From NCBI GenBank assembly GCA_025738555.1, contig JAOVFP010000014.1, positions 1,736,001-1,800,000 of the forward strand: a stretch of DNA of 64,000 nucleotides, in the 5' to 3' direction. Under the pieces are notes generated by a model. That model ran no database searches. It saw only the letters and a program-made list of their open reading frames with translations, and had not been told where the DNA came from. The stretch comes from Cyathus striatus (taxonomy: Eukaryota; Basidiomycota; Agaricomycetes; Agaricales; Nidulariaceae). This document shows positions 1-11,055 of the stretch, piece by piece. The position numbers and the translations under genes were made by a program. How positions within the stretch are numbered: position 1 is the stretch's first letter; each line of letters opens with the position of its first letter.

Positions 1-573
1 ATGCACACTACTTCGAAACTTCATGTTTCAGACACACATATTCAGGCTCCTTGGGACCACGAACATCTACTTATATTCGTAAATTTTTGTTGTAGTGCAG
101 TAGCGGAGCACATCCGGAGAGCGTAACTAGCTTTTAACAACGATTGTGACGCATTATCACAGTGCGATTTGGGACCCTTCCCTGTCAAGTTGAAAACATG
201 TATTTTCCATGTTTGTCACTGCATATGCATCCGCTTCCTTTGAAATTTGACATATAGGCTGGCGCCGGCGTGTGCTAATGATACGCAATTTATCATAAGT
301 ATTTTCCAACAGGATCTTGCGAAATCGTACATTTGATCTCGGATCTCCGTTACATTTTGACATCTTTCGACATTATTTCTACCATTAAAGAATATATACT
401 CATCCAATCATCCTATAACTTTGGATACATGCCCTACCATATCTACGGTAATGATCCGCAAAGTTTCAAAGATGTCCCAGAGGAGGGTGCTGAGATAAAG
501 TAGGTTTCGAGAGATTTTTAAACATTTGTTACATGATAGTAGTACAATAAAGCTTCTTATGTGAATTTGGGTG

Positions 574-790
574 GGAATCTAGTACATAGCTGATGAATTG
601 GTTCCGATAGTATAATATGCAAAGTCATGGTATACAAACACAAGCATGACACTTTGCGCTATCATCGTCAATATCTGCGATTCCGTCAGCATGTAAACCA
701 CGTTGGTGTACTCGTATCCATAATCGGAACGCAAAGCTTTCTGCGTTCGACGCCGCAGCAGTAATATGTGCGAGATGAAATGCAAACCCC
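574..790 (-). pseudogene. C-terminal fragment of a multi-pass membrane protein
   Basis: The minus strand reads a short open stretch with a basic loop (LRRRTQKALRSDYG), then EYTNVVYMLTESQILTM and a hydrophobic run ending FAYYTIGTN. The layout of a basic cytosolic loop followed by two closely spaced helices resembles the helix 5-6 region of Agaricomycete seven-helix membrane proteins. It is not a close relative of the three genes at 15.9, 21.7 and 55.2 kb. No start or preceding exons are seen, and upstream on its own strand it runs into the promoter and first exon of the P450. I infer a truncated remnant. The alternative is a chance open frame. Confidence 0.35.
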
Positions 791-799
791 TCCCAACCG

Positions 800-807
800 T
801 ATATAAA
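800..807 (+). promoter_or_regulatory. TATA box of the P450 gene
   Basis: TATATAAA lies 55-62 bp upstream of the P450 start codon. The same distance is seen for the TATA-like boxes of the three membrane protein genes in this window, so a short 5' leader seems usual here. Confidence 0.5.
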
Positions 808-861
808 CTCCATACCTCTAAGCAACTAACTGCATCCTCTATCATTTCGGTTTCCTGCTCC

Positions 862-2893
862 ATGGCGGAGAATCTCGTTTTAACAAGTTCGCTTATCCTG
901 ACAGGAATCATGGTTTCTGCGGTCATGGTATACAGATATCGCAGGAGTCCCAATCCGGCGCCTCTTCCACCCGGTCCTAAAGGTCTCCCACTCATCGGCA
1001 ACGTCGCAGACTTTCCAAAATCCAGGCCATGGGAAACGTTCTCGCACTGGGGAGATATGTACGGTATGTCGAAACGCACCAGTACCACGTAGGGATGTAC
1101 ACTTACCTCGACTAGGTGGTATGGTCTACATACATGCCTTTGGTAAATCCGTGATCATTGTGAACGATCCTGCTACCGCTACGGAACTTCTTGATAAGAA
1201 AGGAAAGCTATACAGTGACCGACCAACCTTCATACTAGCAGGTGAACTCATAGGGTGGGATGCAGTCCCCGCCCTAAAGCCCTTTGATCGAAATGGGCCA
1301 TGGAGCGACGTTCGTTAACATTTCACTCAGTACATGGGATCACGAGGAAAAGTTGCTGAGTCCTTCAGCAGCATTTTACACAGTGGAGCGCACAACTTCC
1401 TGAAGAAACTTTTCGACAATCCAGCTGATTGGACACATCATATCCGAATGTGTGTTTTGTCACTTGTTAATAACACTTTAAGCTTATCGATTATCATCAG
1501 GTATTCCGCGTCAACAGCCTTGCTGTTATCCTATGGGTACAAAGTGGAGCGGGAAGACGATGAATTGTTGGCGCTCGTTCAAACTACAATGGATGGATTC
1601 TCTGAATTAACGATGAGCGGCGCATACTTGGTGGATATAATCCCTATATGTGAGTTAGTTCACAGTTCTCTGGGGATGAAAATAGAAGGCAGACCAATAC
1701 CGTATTAAGTTCGCTACATTCCAAGATGGTTCCCAGGCGCTGGATGGAAGCGAAAGGTACCCATCTACAAAGAGGACCTGAATAAAATGTTGGACATTCC
1801 GTTTGAATGGTCTAAACAACAATTGGTAAGATGATAAAAGTCAACAAACCATGCATATCGGATCTGACTACTGCTCCAGAAAGAGGGTGTTGAAAAGCCG
1901 GGGTTTGTCCATGCGTCATTGGCCAGCAGCGAAAGTTTAACTCCTGAGCAAATAAATGGGATCAAGCTGACTGCGTCTGGAATGTACGGCGGCGCTACAG
2001 ACACGGTGAGTTTCAGCATAAAATGTATCCCAAGCAATGATCCAATGTATGTAACAGACCTTAGCTGGAATTCAATCGTTCTTCCATGCTATGGTTCTGT
2101 TCCCGTCAGTACAAGCGAAAGCTCAGGCCGAAATTGAGGCGGTGGTTGGTTCAGAACGATTACCAACTCTTGAAGATCGCATGAATTTACCCTATGTCGA
2201 AGCACTTTATTGGGAAGTGTTGCGCTTCTATCCCTTCGTTCCACTTTGTAAGTCTGGCCGTCAGATCCATTTACCAATAGCAGTTGGTTGAGTTATATTC
2301 GAAGCTATTCCTCACGTTGTACGCGAAGACGATGTTCACAATGGATACTTCATCCCAAAAGGAACGACAATTATTCCGAACATTTGGTGAGTGCTTGGCT
2401 GCAGTTAACATTGTATATCCAATAGCTTGATGAATACACTAGGCGTTTTATGAGAGATCCTAAAAAGTATAGCAGTCCAGAGAAGTTCTCACCTGAGAGG
2501 TTCCTCTCCGCTAATGGACATTCTCCCGATGAAGATCCCCGCAATTATATATTCGGGTTCGGTCGTCGGTGAGTGTCATGGCTCTGCGTCATCCAATGCA
2601 GCTGCATATAGATTAACATGCCGTGTTAGTATTTGCCCAGGAAGGCATCTAGGTGACGCATCCATGTGGATTGCTATGGCCTCCGTCCTGGCAGCATTTA
2701 GGGTTAGCCCCACAATGAAAGACGGTAAACCAATCATACCCAACCCAAAGTACCATGAAGGAACGGTCGTGTGAGTGGCATACTCGTGTCAATCTTCAGC
2801 TAATCAACCAGATCCGTTAGTCATCCTGAATCGTTCGATTGCAGCATTAAGACTTGTTCTGCTACTATTGACAGTCTCCTTCGTTCGAACTAG
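862..2893 (+). pseudogene. Cytochrome P450 monooxygenase, interrupted by one stop codon
   Basis: A fungal class II microsomal P450, expected to hydroxylate a small lipophilic substrate at the ER with P450 reductase. The start at 862 precedes an N-terminal anchor (LVLTSSLILTGIMVSAVMV) and the proline-rich hinge PAPLPPGPKGLPLIGN. About eight introns can be placed by GT/AG and frame, for example 1064-1115 and 1450-1500. Later exons carry the I-helix GGATDT, a K-helix region EVLRFYPFVPL, and the haem loop FGFGRR/ICPGRHLG split by an intron, with the cysteine ligand intact. The last short exon (DCSIK near the end) stops at 2891. The only lesion seen is TAA at 1316-1318, in exon 2 after WSDVR, where this region is normally continuous. 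Downstream splice sites and frame are preserved, so the break is recent or could be a sequencing error. Overall similarity is to secondary-metabolism P450s such as O-methylsterigmatocystin oxidoreductase; the substrate is unknown. Confidence 0.85.
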
Positions 2894-3214
2894 ACCGTCA
2901 AGGTGGATAGTTGAAACATGCCTTCGATCGATATCAAACCTTGTTTAATATATCCACTGTCTGTTTGCTAGGATGAAAACTTGATAACAGTGATAATGCG
3001 AGGAATGTTCGGCCAATCTTGAGAGCTTGAGAATGGCTCCTAAGCAGTCTGCCCTATACGATTGCTTGCTCCCTACAAACAATCTGACATCCCTCAACGA
3101 TCTCTCTGAGAGTCTGAACGGCGAAAAGAGGTACTCTTCAGCGTAAAGTACACATTTCACAATGAATGAGTCCCTGTTTCATCTTCAGTGAGCATGCCTG
3201 TTACCGGATGACCA
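2894..3214. other. Intergenic, nothing recognised
   Basis: The 3' flank of the P450. No coding frame or repeat is recognised. It ends in GGCAGATT, the left target-site duplication of the next element. Confidence 0.5.
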
Positions 3215-3222
3215 GGCAGATT

Positions 3223-6106
3223 TAGGGCTGCCAACCGTAACCGTGCAAAACGGTTACGGTACGGTTATGGACATCACGGGTACCGTACCGTCTGAGGCCT
3301 GGAGAGAACTCAGCACGGGACGGGTTCGGTGCGGTTATCACCCGTCGGTACCCGTACCGTGGTACCGTTACACGGCCGTCAATACGGCTTACATTTACTG
3401 TTGTTTATTACGGTGTTCCAGAACCGCATGGTTTTTTGAAATTTGTTTTCTGCTTTCCATTAGCCATAAGCGAAGAGCCTCTGATGAATTACCTACGGCT
3501 AACGGTCATCGTTGGGTCATCGTAACCTCTCAAAGCGAGCTCTAACTTAAGTCTCCGAACAAAAATTAACCACACTAAGCCATGGAATCAAGCATAATTA
3601 AGTATTCAATACCTTGGAGGTGAATACCACATTAGTACGCAATTGGTAAGGCATTTGTTCGTGTTCGACACATTCATAAGTTGTTCTTGAGTCTTGAATC
3701 CATTACTACTAACTACCCAGTGAATCTAACTTTAAGGAAGATGTTGATACACGATTACATCAAGATTATTTTCCTCTCATTCTAGTATTGATGTAAGGTG
3801 AGATAAACAAAGCTAGACAGATAAAAGGAAAACTTGCAACATAATGAGAGAGATTAAACACGAGAGGTCTCAGGTGACGAGACCGTAGAACTGAGTAAGC
3901 TTAAGATGAAATCGTCAAAACAGTGTAAGAGACAAAGAGTTCGAGTACGATATGGTGTAAAACTTGGTTAGAGAGCTGTGAAGATAATACAGCAGAATAT
4001 ATACCGAGTAAAACAATTATATATACACTGCAGGATCACAAACGATAGTCTCGAATGAAGGTAATAACTTATAACAAAATAGCTGAAACAGAATGAAAAA
4101 TAAACTTGATACTTTGTGTCAAAGCTTGCGGAATGATGTTGGGCTGGTGGTCGAGTTCACGGTTTGGTGGCATTGGCGGTGTTGGAAAGGTTAAAGCATC
4201 ACATAAAGCTCAATCCTAGTCTTGATCGTGTACATAAGTGAGTAGGATATGTTAAAATTCTCATAATGTTATTGTAATTACTCTGTCCACGTAACTACAT
4301 ATGTCATTTTCTTCCTCGAGACTTATTTCCGCTACTTTAAGCTTATAATAATGTCTTCGCGGTTTTCGACGTGTCTTTTGGCGTGCTCTGCGCAATATTA
4401 ACACAATCTTGATGGCTTAAATTTACTGATTTTAACCGTGATACCGTTTACGGCCGTGTTTTAACCCGTACCGTACCGTCAATACTTCTAAAAATCGCTA
4501 CACGGGACGGTTACGTATGCCGCTCCGAATGGGAAATTAATCGCCGTACTGTAGTTCGGTTGCCGTAGGAAAGGGGGTGCCGTAGTCTACAAGCTTTCTT
4601 CTATTTTCCACAATCTCACTGTATATATTTGTTCTTATGTATAAATAAATATATCTATATGTTATAATAACGACGACATAGTCCTAAATCGATCTAGAAG
4701 CTATGTTTTTTCACGGAATGTTATATTCAACGGTATTTCCCACGCTTTTCCCACGCTTCGCTGAAGTGCTTTATGGCAGTCATACAACGCCTTCAGTCCA
4801 CCTTTAGAATTTCGCTAGCCTTGCTCTCTCGTACTCTTCTTCTTATATATAATATTGATACATATATAATTTAGTTATGTCGAAAAACCCAAATGTCATA
4901 CCAGCATTCACATGCGGATTAAGTTGTATTATTAGATGTGTTGTTTCAGCTCGAAGAACTATGAAATTAAAATTGAACAACGAATGGAGAGGATAATCTG
5001 AGTAGTTGAGGCATAGTGTATACATATGTTTCAAAAATGCATATCTGAGTACCTGAACTGTTGTTCTAAATATCTCACAAACGAGCATTGAGTGTATCTC
5101 ATTGGAGGGTGAAAGCATTGAGGTGCTTTAGATTATTACATACAGAGAAGTGGAGAGACATACACATTATGCCTCTATGCTATGCATATGCAATATCATT
5201 ATAAATGTCTCTGTATTTAATAACAACAATAGCAGCCTTAAATCGACACAGAAGCTATGTTATTTCACGATGTGTTTTGTTAAACACTATTTCCCACGCT
5301 TAATTGAAATGCTTTACATAGCTACCTTGTCAATTGTTCAGCCGCCCAAGCTTCTGGTACAACATATTTAAAATACCTCGAGCAATTGGTGTAACTCTGA
5401 TATATAGATTAAGTTATTTTAGTCTTTAAACTTTATCTTTCTCTCCATCATTTCTTTAAGCTCTTATACATATGCGTGATAATGTATATGCTGAGTATAT
5501 GAACTAATTATTACAACTATATGGCCTGAATTCAATCTGGAATATAAATTTAACCTAATTAATACCATCCACTTTTCTCTTCATAGCTGTTTAAGCCGAA
5601 ATAACATATTTAGTGAAGCAACTTAATCCACATGTGAATGTTGATATGACATTTGGGTTTTTCGGCATAACTAAATTATATATGTATCAATATTATATAT
5701 AATAAGAAGAGTACGAGAGAGCAAGCCTAGTGAAATTCCAAAGGTGGACTGAAGGCGTTGTATGACTGCCGTAAAGAACTTCAGCGAAGCGTGGGAAAAG
5801 CGTGGGAAATACCGTTGAATATAACATTCCGTGAAAAAACATAGCTTCCAGATCGATTTAGAACTATGTCATCGTTATTATAGCATATAGATACATTTAT
5901 TTATACATTAGAACAAATATATACAGTGAGATTGTGGAAAATAGAAGAAAGCTTGTAGACTACGGCACCCCCTTTCCTACGGCAACCGAACTACAGTATG
6001 GCGATTAATTTCCCATTCGGAGCGGCATAGTTACGGCTCATAGCCGTACCGTCAACGGTTTTGTAAAGACGGGCCGTAACCCGTCACGGCACGGTTGGCA
6101 GCCCTA
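3223..6106. mobile_element. Non-coding hAT-type element (hAT-1)
   Basis: The terminal inverted repeats start TAGGGCTGCCAACCGT at 3223 and end with its reverse complement at 6106. They are flanked by a perfect 8-bp duplication GGCAGATT (3215-3222 and 6107-6114). An 8-bp duplication with a TAGnG terminus is the hAT hallmark. The ends are rich in CCGTACCGT/ACGGTACGG motifs (3240-3375, 4430-4510, 6030-6095), which could be subterminal transposase-binding sites. No transposase is present, so it must have been mobilised in trans. Unlike most elements here it is CpG-rich, so it may be young or unmethylated. Confidence 0.88.
4517..6028. repeat. Large inverted repeat inside hAT-1, with a third diverged copy
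   Basis: Arms of about 410 bp (4517-4927 and 5620-6028) are near-perfect inverted copies, starting GCCGCTCCGAATGGGAAA on the left. The roughly 690-bp spacer contains a shorter diverged direct copy at about 5195-5360 (shared TTTCCCACGCTT and GAAGCTATGTT). Transcribed, the arms would form a long hairpin RNA. Confidence 0.85.
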
Positions 6107-6857
6107 GGCAGATTTAATACGAAATTACCGCTATGGGAAAAGTTCCGACAGCCACGATCTCAATATTCAGCATGTGAATTGGACAGTCATTGATAACGAT
6201 TGGAGGCACTGCGAAGAGAAAGGAGCATTCATAAGAATTGGCAATGTAAGTCAAGAGGTGTTAGATCCGGCGATTGCGGTCGTCCATGATGTCACAGGGC
6301 GGGGGGTGTCTAGGTACCCTATAGACCGGAAGCCGGTCGGTTACGTGCAAGCACGTGATATGAACGATTGAATCGTGTCGATACTATCGCTGCCCTAGAG
6401 ATTATAAATCGAGGAGTGATTATAAAAACGGCTTTTTTGAACGCAATTCTACACGGATTGCGATAAAACTTGGCACAGTTTTAAATCAGTATATGAACAT
6501 AAACATTCTAAATTTACAGGAGATTACACGAAGAATTGCAGTAGCTACATGTAAAATAACGACGAAATTTTATGAAATCTGAGGAGGAGCCAGACTAGAA
6601 GCCAGATCGGGCCAGATCGTTTGCACATATGGGCACAATTTTTTCACAGGTACATTGTATGGATCTGGAAAACACATTTGCGAAGTAATTATGAGACTAC
6701 CTATCTTCAATTGAAATAAAATAAAGGAAGAAGGAGGTGGGGTGGTTTGGAGCGTGACAAGCGTGATTATTTCAAGCTCCGCCTGAACACATCTAAATCA
6801 AGCCAGCCTGGCAAAATGACTACCGCGACGTGACACCTGTGGCAAGAATCTACTGCC

Positions 6858-9497
6858 ATGCCGAAAGCTGCTGGACATCGAAAACAGAAGGTAGACTACA
6901 AGGACAAGGATATAAAGCAAAAGTTCACTGCTGCCTTAGCCAGCCTCGAGAAAGGTGAACATGGTGGCAGTGTGACAAAAGCTTTGAAGGCCCATGATTT
7001 ACCTCCTACTGCTTACCAAACTCTTTGCAATCGATTTCAGAAAGCCACAAAAGCACCAGAGAATGCCCACAACTCACAGATGCTTCTAAGCCCTGATGCA
7101 GAGCTCGTCCTAGTGGACTGGATCAAGTTCCTAGGATACATCGGAAGACCAGTCTGCAGAGAAACCATATGACCAAAGGTTATGGAGCTTTCAGGCAGAT
7201 ATCCAGGCAATAACTGGATCCACAGGTTCATAGCACGTCACCCCGGCCTTAAAAAACGAAAGGCCTCTGGACTTGACCCCAAATGCGCACAGTCATTCAA
7301 CTACCCTGCAGTCCAAGAGTACTACAACAAGTTGAAGAAAGTGATGGATGAGCACAGTATTCCCTGGGAGAACATTTATAACATGGATGAGAAGGGTATA
7401 CAGCTTGGAGGAGGGCGGAAAGGAATACCAACAAAGTATTTCTTCTCTAGAGAGGATCGCCAGAACTACAAGATTCGTGACGCCAACATGACCCTTGTAA
7501 CAGTCATTGAATGCTGTTCAGCAGATGGAGAAGCCCTACTTCCAGGGTTTGTGTTCCCTGGAACAACGCTCGACCCGGCAGTATTTGAAGTTGATGATAG
7601 GATATGGTACGCAATAGCCTTGATTTCACCTGAAGTCATATTCACATAACACATTAGCGTTGGGACATCTGAGAATGGATGGACTAGCAATACCTTATGT
7701 GCCGAATGGTTCGAGAAGTTGTTCATCCCCCAATCGAAGGCTCGTAACACATCTGAGAAGCCTATACTTCTCATATTCGATGGTCACCGCTCACATATCA
7801 CAGACAAAATGATACAACTTGCCATTGAGAACCATATCGAATTGCTCTGCTTGCCAGCACACACAACACACAAGCTACAGCCACTTGATGTGGGAGTCTT
7901 TGGTCCTCTACAAAGGAGTTGGGCAAAATGTTGTGATGACTTCATGGGACGCAGAGAAGGAGGTTATGAAGGGATGCGAAATCAAGATGTTGTAAGGGAG
8001 TACATGAAAGCATGCGATTGCATGATGACAAGCGTGAATATCCTCAGTGCATGGCGAAAGTCTGGAATTTGTCCCTTTGCTCCAGAGATACACACTGCCA
8101 AAGACTTTGCACCCAGCATTAGCACATCGCAGGTAGCACGATTCCCGAGTACATACCCAACTGAGATGGGCTCTGATTTTGAGATGGAGCCAGACGATGT
8201 ACCAGAGGACGAGGTGGAGGTTGAGCAAGACACTACTGGGTACTACCCTGTGGCGCTCCATAATGATGACAGCGATACAAGCAGTGAGGAGGAGGAGGAA
8301 GAGGAAGAAGGTGGAGAGGGGAGTGAAGAAGAAATTGGGGGGATTGAACATCAATCACACACCCCGACTCGGATGTCAACAATGTCACTTGATCACAATG
8401 ATCACATGCACAGACAAGAACAGATCACTCAGTTGAATTCATGGCCTGCAAGTTCTGACTTCACATTGCTTGTACCTAACCAGAGGCATACACGGAATTT
8501 GCGTTCCTCCTCTCAAATCGAATCATTGCAAGTACCTGGACCCCAAATGTGTTCTGAGTCCAGTTCAGCACCTGTAGAAGCATCCTCTCGCGGTCATTCT
8601 CGGTCATCATCAACGACAACCTGCTCTTCACAGTCTGCATATAGCTCAGAGTCTCTAGATACACTACTCAAGCCAGTTGATCGTGAAACCCCAAGGAAGG
8701 AACTCTTAGCCCGAATCAGAGAGCTTCAGGTTGCTGTTGGAATCCTATGTTCAGAACGAAACCAAGCATTTAACCATGCAGTAATATTGGCACGCGAACA
8801 CAGTGATTTGGCAGAGCAAGTAAACTTGAAGGCCAATAAGAAGAAGTGTAAGGGAGTTCGCGCTAATGCTGAGCTTTTGACAAGTACCGAAGCCAGACAA
8901 CGACACAACGAGCAATGAGCTGAAGAAGAAGCAAAGGCACAAAAGAAGGCTGAAACAATTGCACGGCGGGAAGAAAGGCAGCGTCAGGTGGAGGAATGAA
9001 GGGCTCAAATGAGGGTAGATCATGTGTTTTTGGGCTCGTTGTCGAGCAAAAACAAGGACAATCTTCAAGACATTGCGACAGCTCTTTCCCTCAGCAAGGA
9101 AGGCAAGAAATCCAAGATCTTAGCAAGAATACAAGCCCACTTTAAAACCAATCCAGATGCCAAAGCACTACCTTGATTTGCAGGACTCTTCAATCGACGT
9201 GCTACTGGACATGCAGCAGCCTTATCACGCAACAATCAAGATCCATATCCACCCCCAACCACGCCAACAGAACAACTTCCCACTCTAATTCCTTCACATC
9301 CCACTCCTGTATACGCACATCCACCACCACCTGTCCTTGCAGAACCGTCACAGTACTGGCAGCCTCATTTGCCTACTCAGCAGCATCAGTATCACGAGTC
9401 TCATTACTACCACATACCTTCACATAATTACCCTAGCAGTAGCAGCAGCCACTTTTACCATCCTACGCGCCCCCACATTGAAATAAAACAATTTTAA
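6858..9497 (+). pseudogene. pogo/DDE_1 transposase, five nonsense codons
   Basis: One frame of 880 codons with no frameshift. The order is an N-terminal psq-type helix-turn-helix (about residues 15-60), a CENP-B/Tc5-type helix-turn-helix (GNNWIHRFIARHPGL), then a DDE_1 domain with the first aspartate in NMDEKG, the second in LIFDGHRSHI and the third in KLQPLDVGVFGPLQ. An acidic stretch (EEEEEEEE) and a basic coiled tail follow. After them comes a short segment FLGSLSSKNKDNLQDIATAL that resembles an SAP-like DNA-binding motif, then a Pro/His/Ser-rich end. In-frame stops are at 7170 (TGA), 7647 (TAA), 8916, 8997 and 9174 (all TGA). Each is explained by one C-to-T change (CGA to TGA, CAA to TAA). 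The catalytic triad is intact, so the copy is inactive only because of nonsense mutations. Confidence 0.9.
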
Positions 9498-10016
9498 AAC
9501 ATGAATGCGAGTGACTTGAGTGACCTGAGCATTGCCTGAGCAACTTGCAAGCAACACAGAGCGAAAAGATCTTGGCTGGTGCTGGCAGACCTTTAATTCG
9601 GCAGCTGTGACATGCCCGTTACTCAATTATAAACTCCTAGGATTTGGGAGTCCCTGCGACCGGGAGGCATCCTCAAGATGTCATTCCTCGAATATCCTCA
9701 AACTAAATACACAGTCATTTAGATGAATGAGTTCCCAACGTGTCTGAAAAATCCGAAGAGGATTGGAGGACAGGAAGGTATGTAAAAATGTACATGAATG
9801 AAAATCTTATAATATCTAGGGCAGCGATAGTATACCGACTGGTCCAATTCGTCGAATTTTAGCATACTAAACCTTACGTCCTTACCCACTTCCTTTTTTG
9901 GATTTTCAGAACGGCTCCGTCTCAATGTCGCATTCCAGCACTCTTATCTCACTCCACCCTCTCCTCTGTTCCCTCCTCTGTTCCTCATCGCTCTGGTCTT
10001 CCAGTCCCTTTCACTT

Positions 10017-10484
10017 ATGGATCAAAATACTGCATCCTCATCTCAGCATATTCCGTCACGCAAACGACCTCGCTTGGCCCTGTACAAGTAGCAAATTGTG
10101 CTCAATGATATAACTCAGCCATTCAACATCGAGCTGTGCAGCAGACCACCAGAACAGTGGCAGGCGACTCAGCTCTTTCGCATTGGCTCTTCAAGTAGCA
10201 CTGCCAGCAGTACCAGTCCAGCCTATGCTAAAACACAACAGGGAAGAAAGGGAGGGCACACAGGAGGTGGGGAAGTTGGAAGAGCTGCAGGTAGAAGGAG
10301 GGCAGCTGGTAGTATGTCTCTGACCGATGAGAACCAGTTTGTTACCTTCATACTTACTTTGTACTGGATGATATGTTATTGTTTAGTGTTCCAGTTGAAC
10401 CAATGCTATCTAATTAACCAAAATGACAAGCTCGAGAGGAGAAATAACAAGGGCTATATCATCTGGGAAGAGCACATACAGTAA
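10017..10484 (+). pseudogene. N-terminal ORF remnant in the nested element, unknown function
   Basis: From an ATG at 10017 one frame runs to 10484 with a single TAG at 10089 (CAG to TAG). It has a basic start (SRKRPRLALYK), a Q/S/T-rich middle and a G/R-rich stretch (GRAAGRRRAAGS), which would suit a nuclear DNA-associated protein. After about residue 115 it becomes hydrophobic and probably reads into an intron or past a deletion point. No family recognised. Confidence 0.35.
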
Positions 10485-10784
10485 GATCAAGCGAAGGGTT
10501 TTGCCATACCTGCTTCCAACATCCACTAGTGAGTCATTCCCAGTCAATTGAGCAAGTGTTGCCTTGAGTTGAAACTCCCTTGGTACAATACTTCCAGCAG
10601 AGACCGCGTAGATACAAAGACAGGCCTTCTGCCCAAGCTGAACTTCTTCATTGCCATATCCAATCCAAAAATCATCTGGGAATCTGCGCTCACAGGGAAT
10701 AACTTGCTCAACCATGCTTCTTGCTTCTATACATACGAGCTCTCGGATATTGGACAAAGTAATGCTTTTAGCTTCAATGTTCAT
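10410..10784 (-). pseudogene. RecQ-like DEAD/DEAH helicase fragment
   Basis: The frame reads a lead-in PREFQLKATLAQLTGNDSLV, then VGSRYGKTLRLILLYVLFPDD and IALVISPLE. This is the order of the Q-like region, Walker A (normally GTGYGKT; here SRYGKT, so the lysine and threonine stay but the glycines are damaged) and motif Ia (VISPL) of RecQ-type helicases that are widespread in Agaricomycete repeats. Only the first helicase motifs remain; the DEAH box and the second lobe are absent. It lies inside the nested TA-flanked element, so I infer a captured or transposon-encoded helicase. The Walker A damage makes it non-functional. Confidence 0.6.
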
Positions 10785-11055
10785 AGTGAATGAAAACAGT
10801 GATGATACCGACTACAAGGTACGTAAGAGAAGAGAACGGAGAGATGAGAGGAGGGGACAGAGGAGAGGGCGGAGTGAGAGAAGAGTGCTGGGACGCGACA
10901 TTGAGACGGAGCCGTTCTGAAAATCCAAAAAAGGAAGTGGGTAAGGATGTAAGGTTTAGAATGCTAAAATTCGATGAGTTGGACTGGTTGATATATCGAC
11001 ACGATTCAATCGTTCATATCACGTGCTTGCATGTAACCGACCGGCTTCCGGTCTA

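Larger units (their letters stand above)
9833..10993. mobile_element. Tc1/mariner-like element nested in the pogo right end
   Basis: Removing 9833-10993 and one TA restores the continuous pogo end GATAGTATCGACACG seen on the other side, so the insertion boundary is exact. TA flanks are at 9831-9832 and 10994-10995. Internal inverted arms extend over about 170 bp per side (CAGAACGGCTCCGTCTCAA at about 9907 and its complement near 10905-10925), but the outermost 15 bp match only imperfectly. Inside are remnants of a plus-strand ORF and of a minus-strand helicase, so it looks like an internally deleted derivative of a larger gene-carrying element. Confidence 0.8.
6324..11053 (+). mobile_element. 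pogo-type Tc1/mariner superfamily transposon
   Basis: Terminal inverted repeats of 60 bp (6324-6383 and 10994-11053) begin GACCGGAAGCCGGTCGG and differ at one position. They are flanked by TA (6322-6323 and 11054-11055), the duplication of the Tc1/mariner/pogo superfamily. The subterminal sequence next to the left repeat (ATCGCTGCCCTAGAG) recurs inverted at about 9812-9832, which locates the original right end. A second element (9833-10993) was inserted into that end. Without it the transposon is about 3.57 kb. It carries one transposase frame. Confidence 0.92.

Noticed and set aside
579..1088. Full 169-residue minus-strand frame across the P450 start
   Set aside because: Its upstream half is antisense of P450 exon 1; only the part below about 790 is considered, as a weak membrane protein remnant.
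7908..8354. 148-residue minus-strand frame
   Set aside because: It is the antisense of the DDE and acidic part of the pogo transposase.
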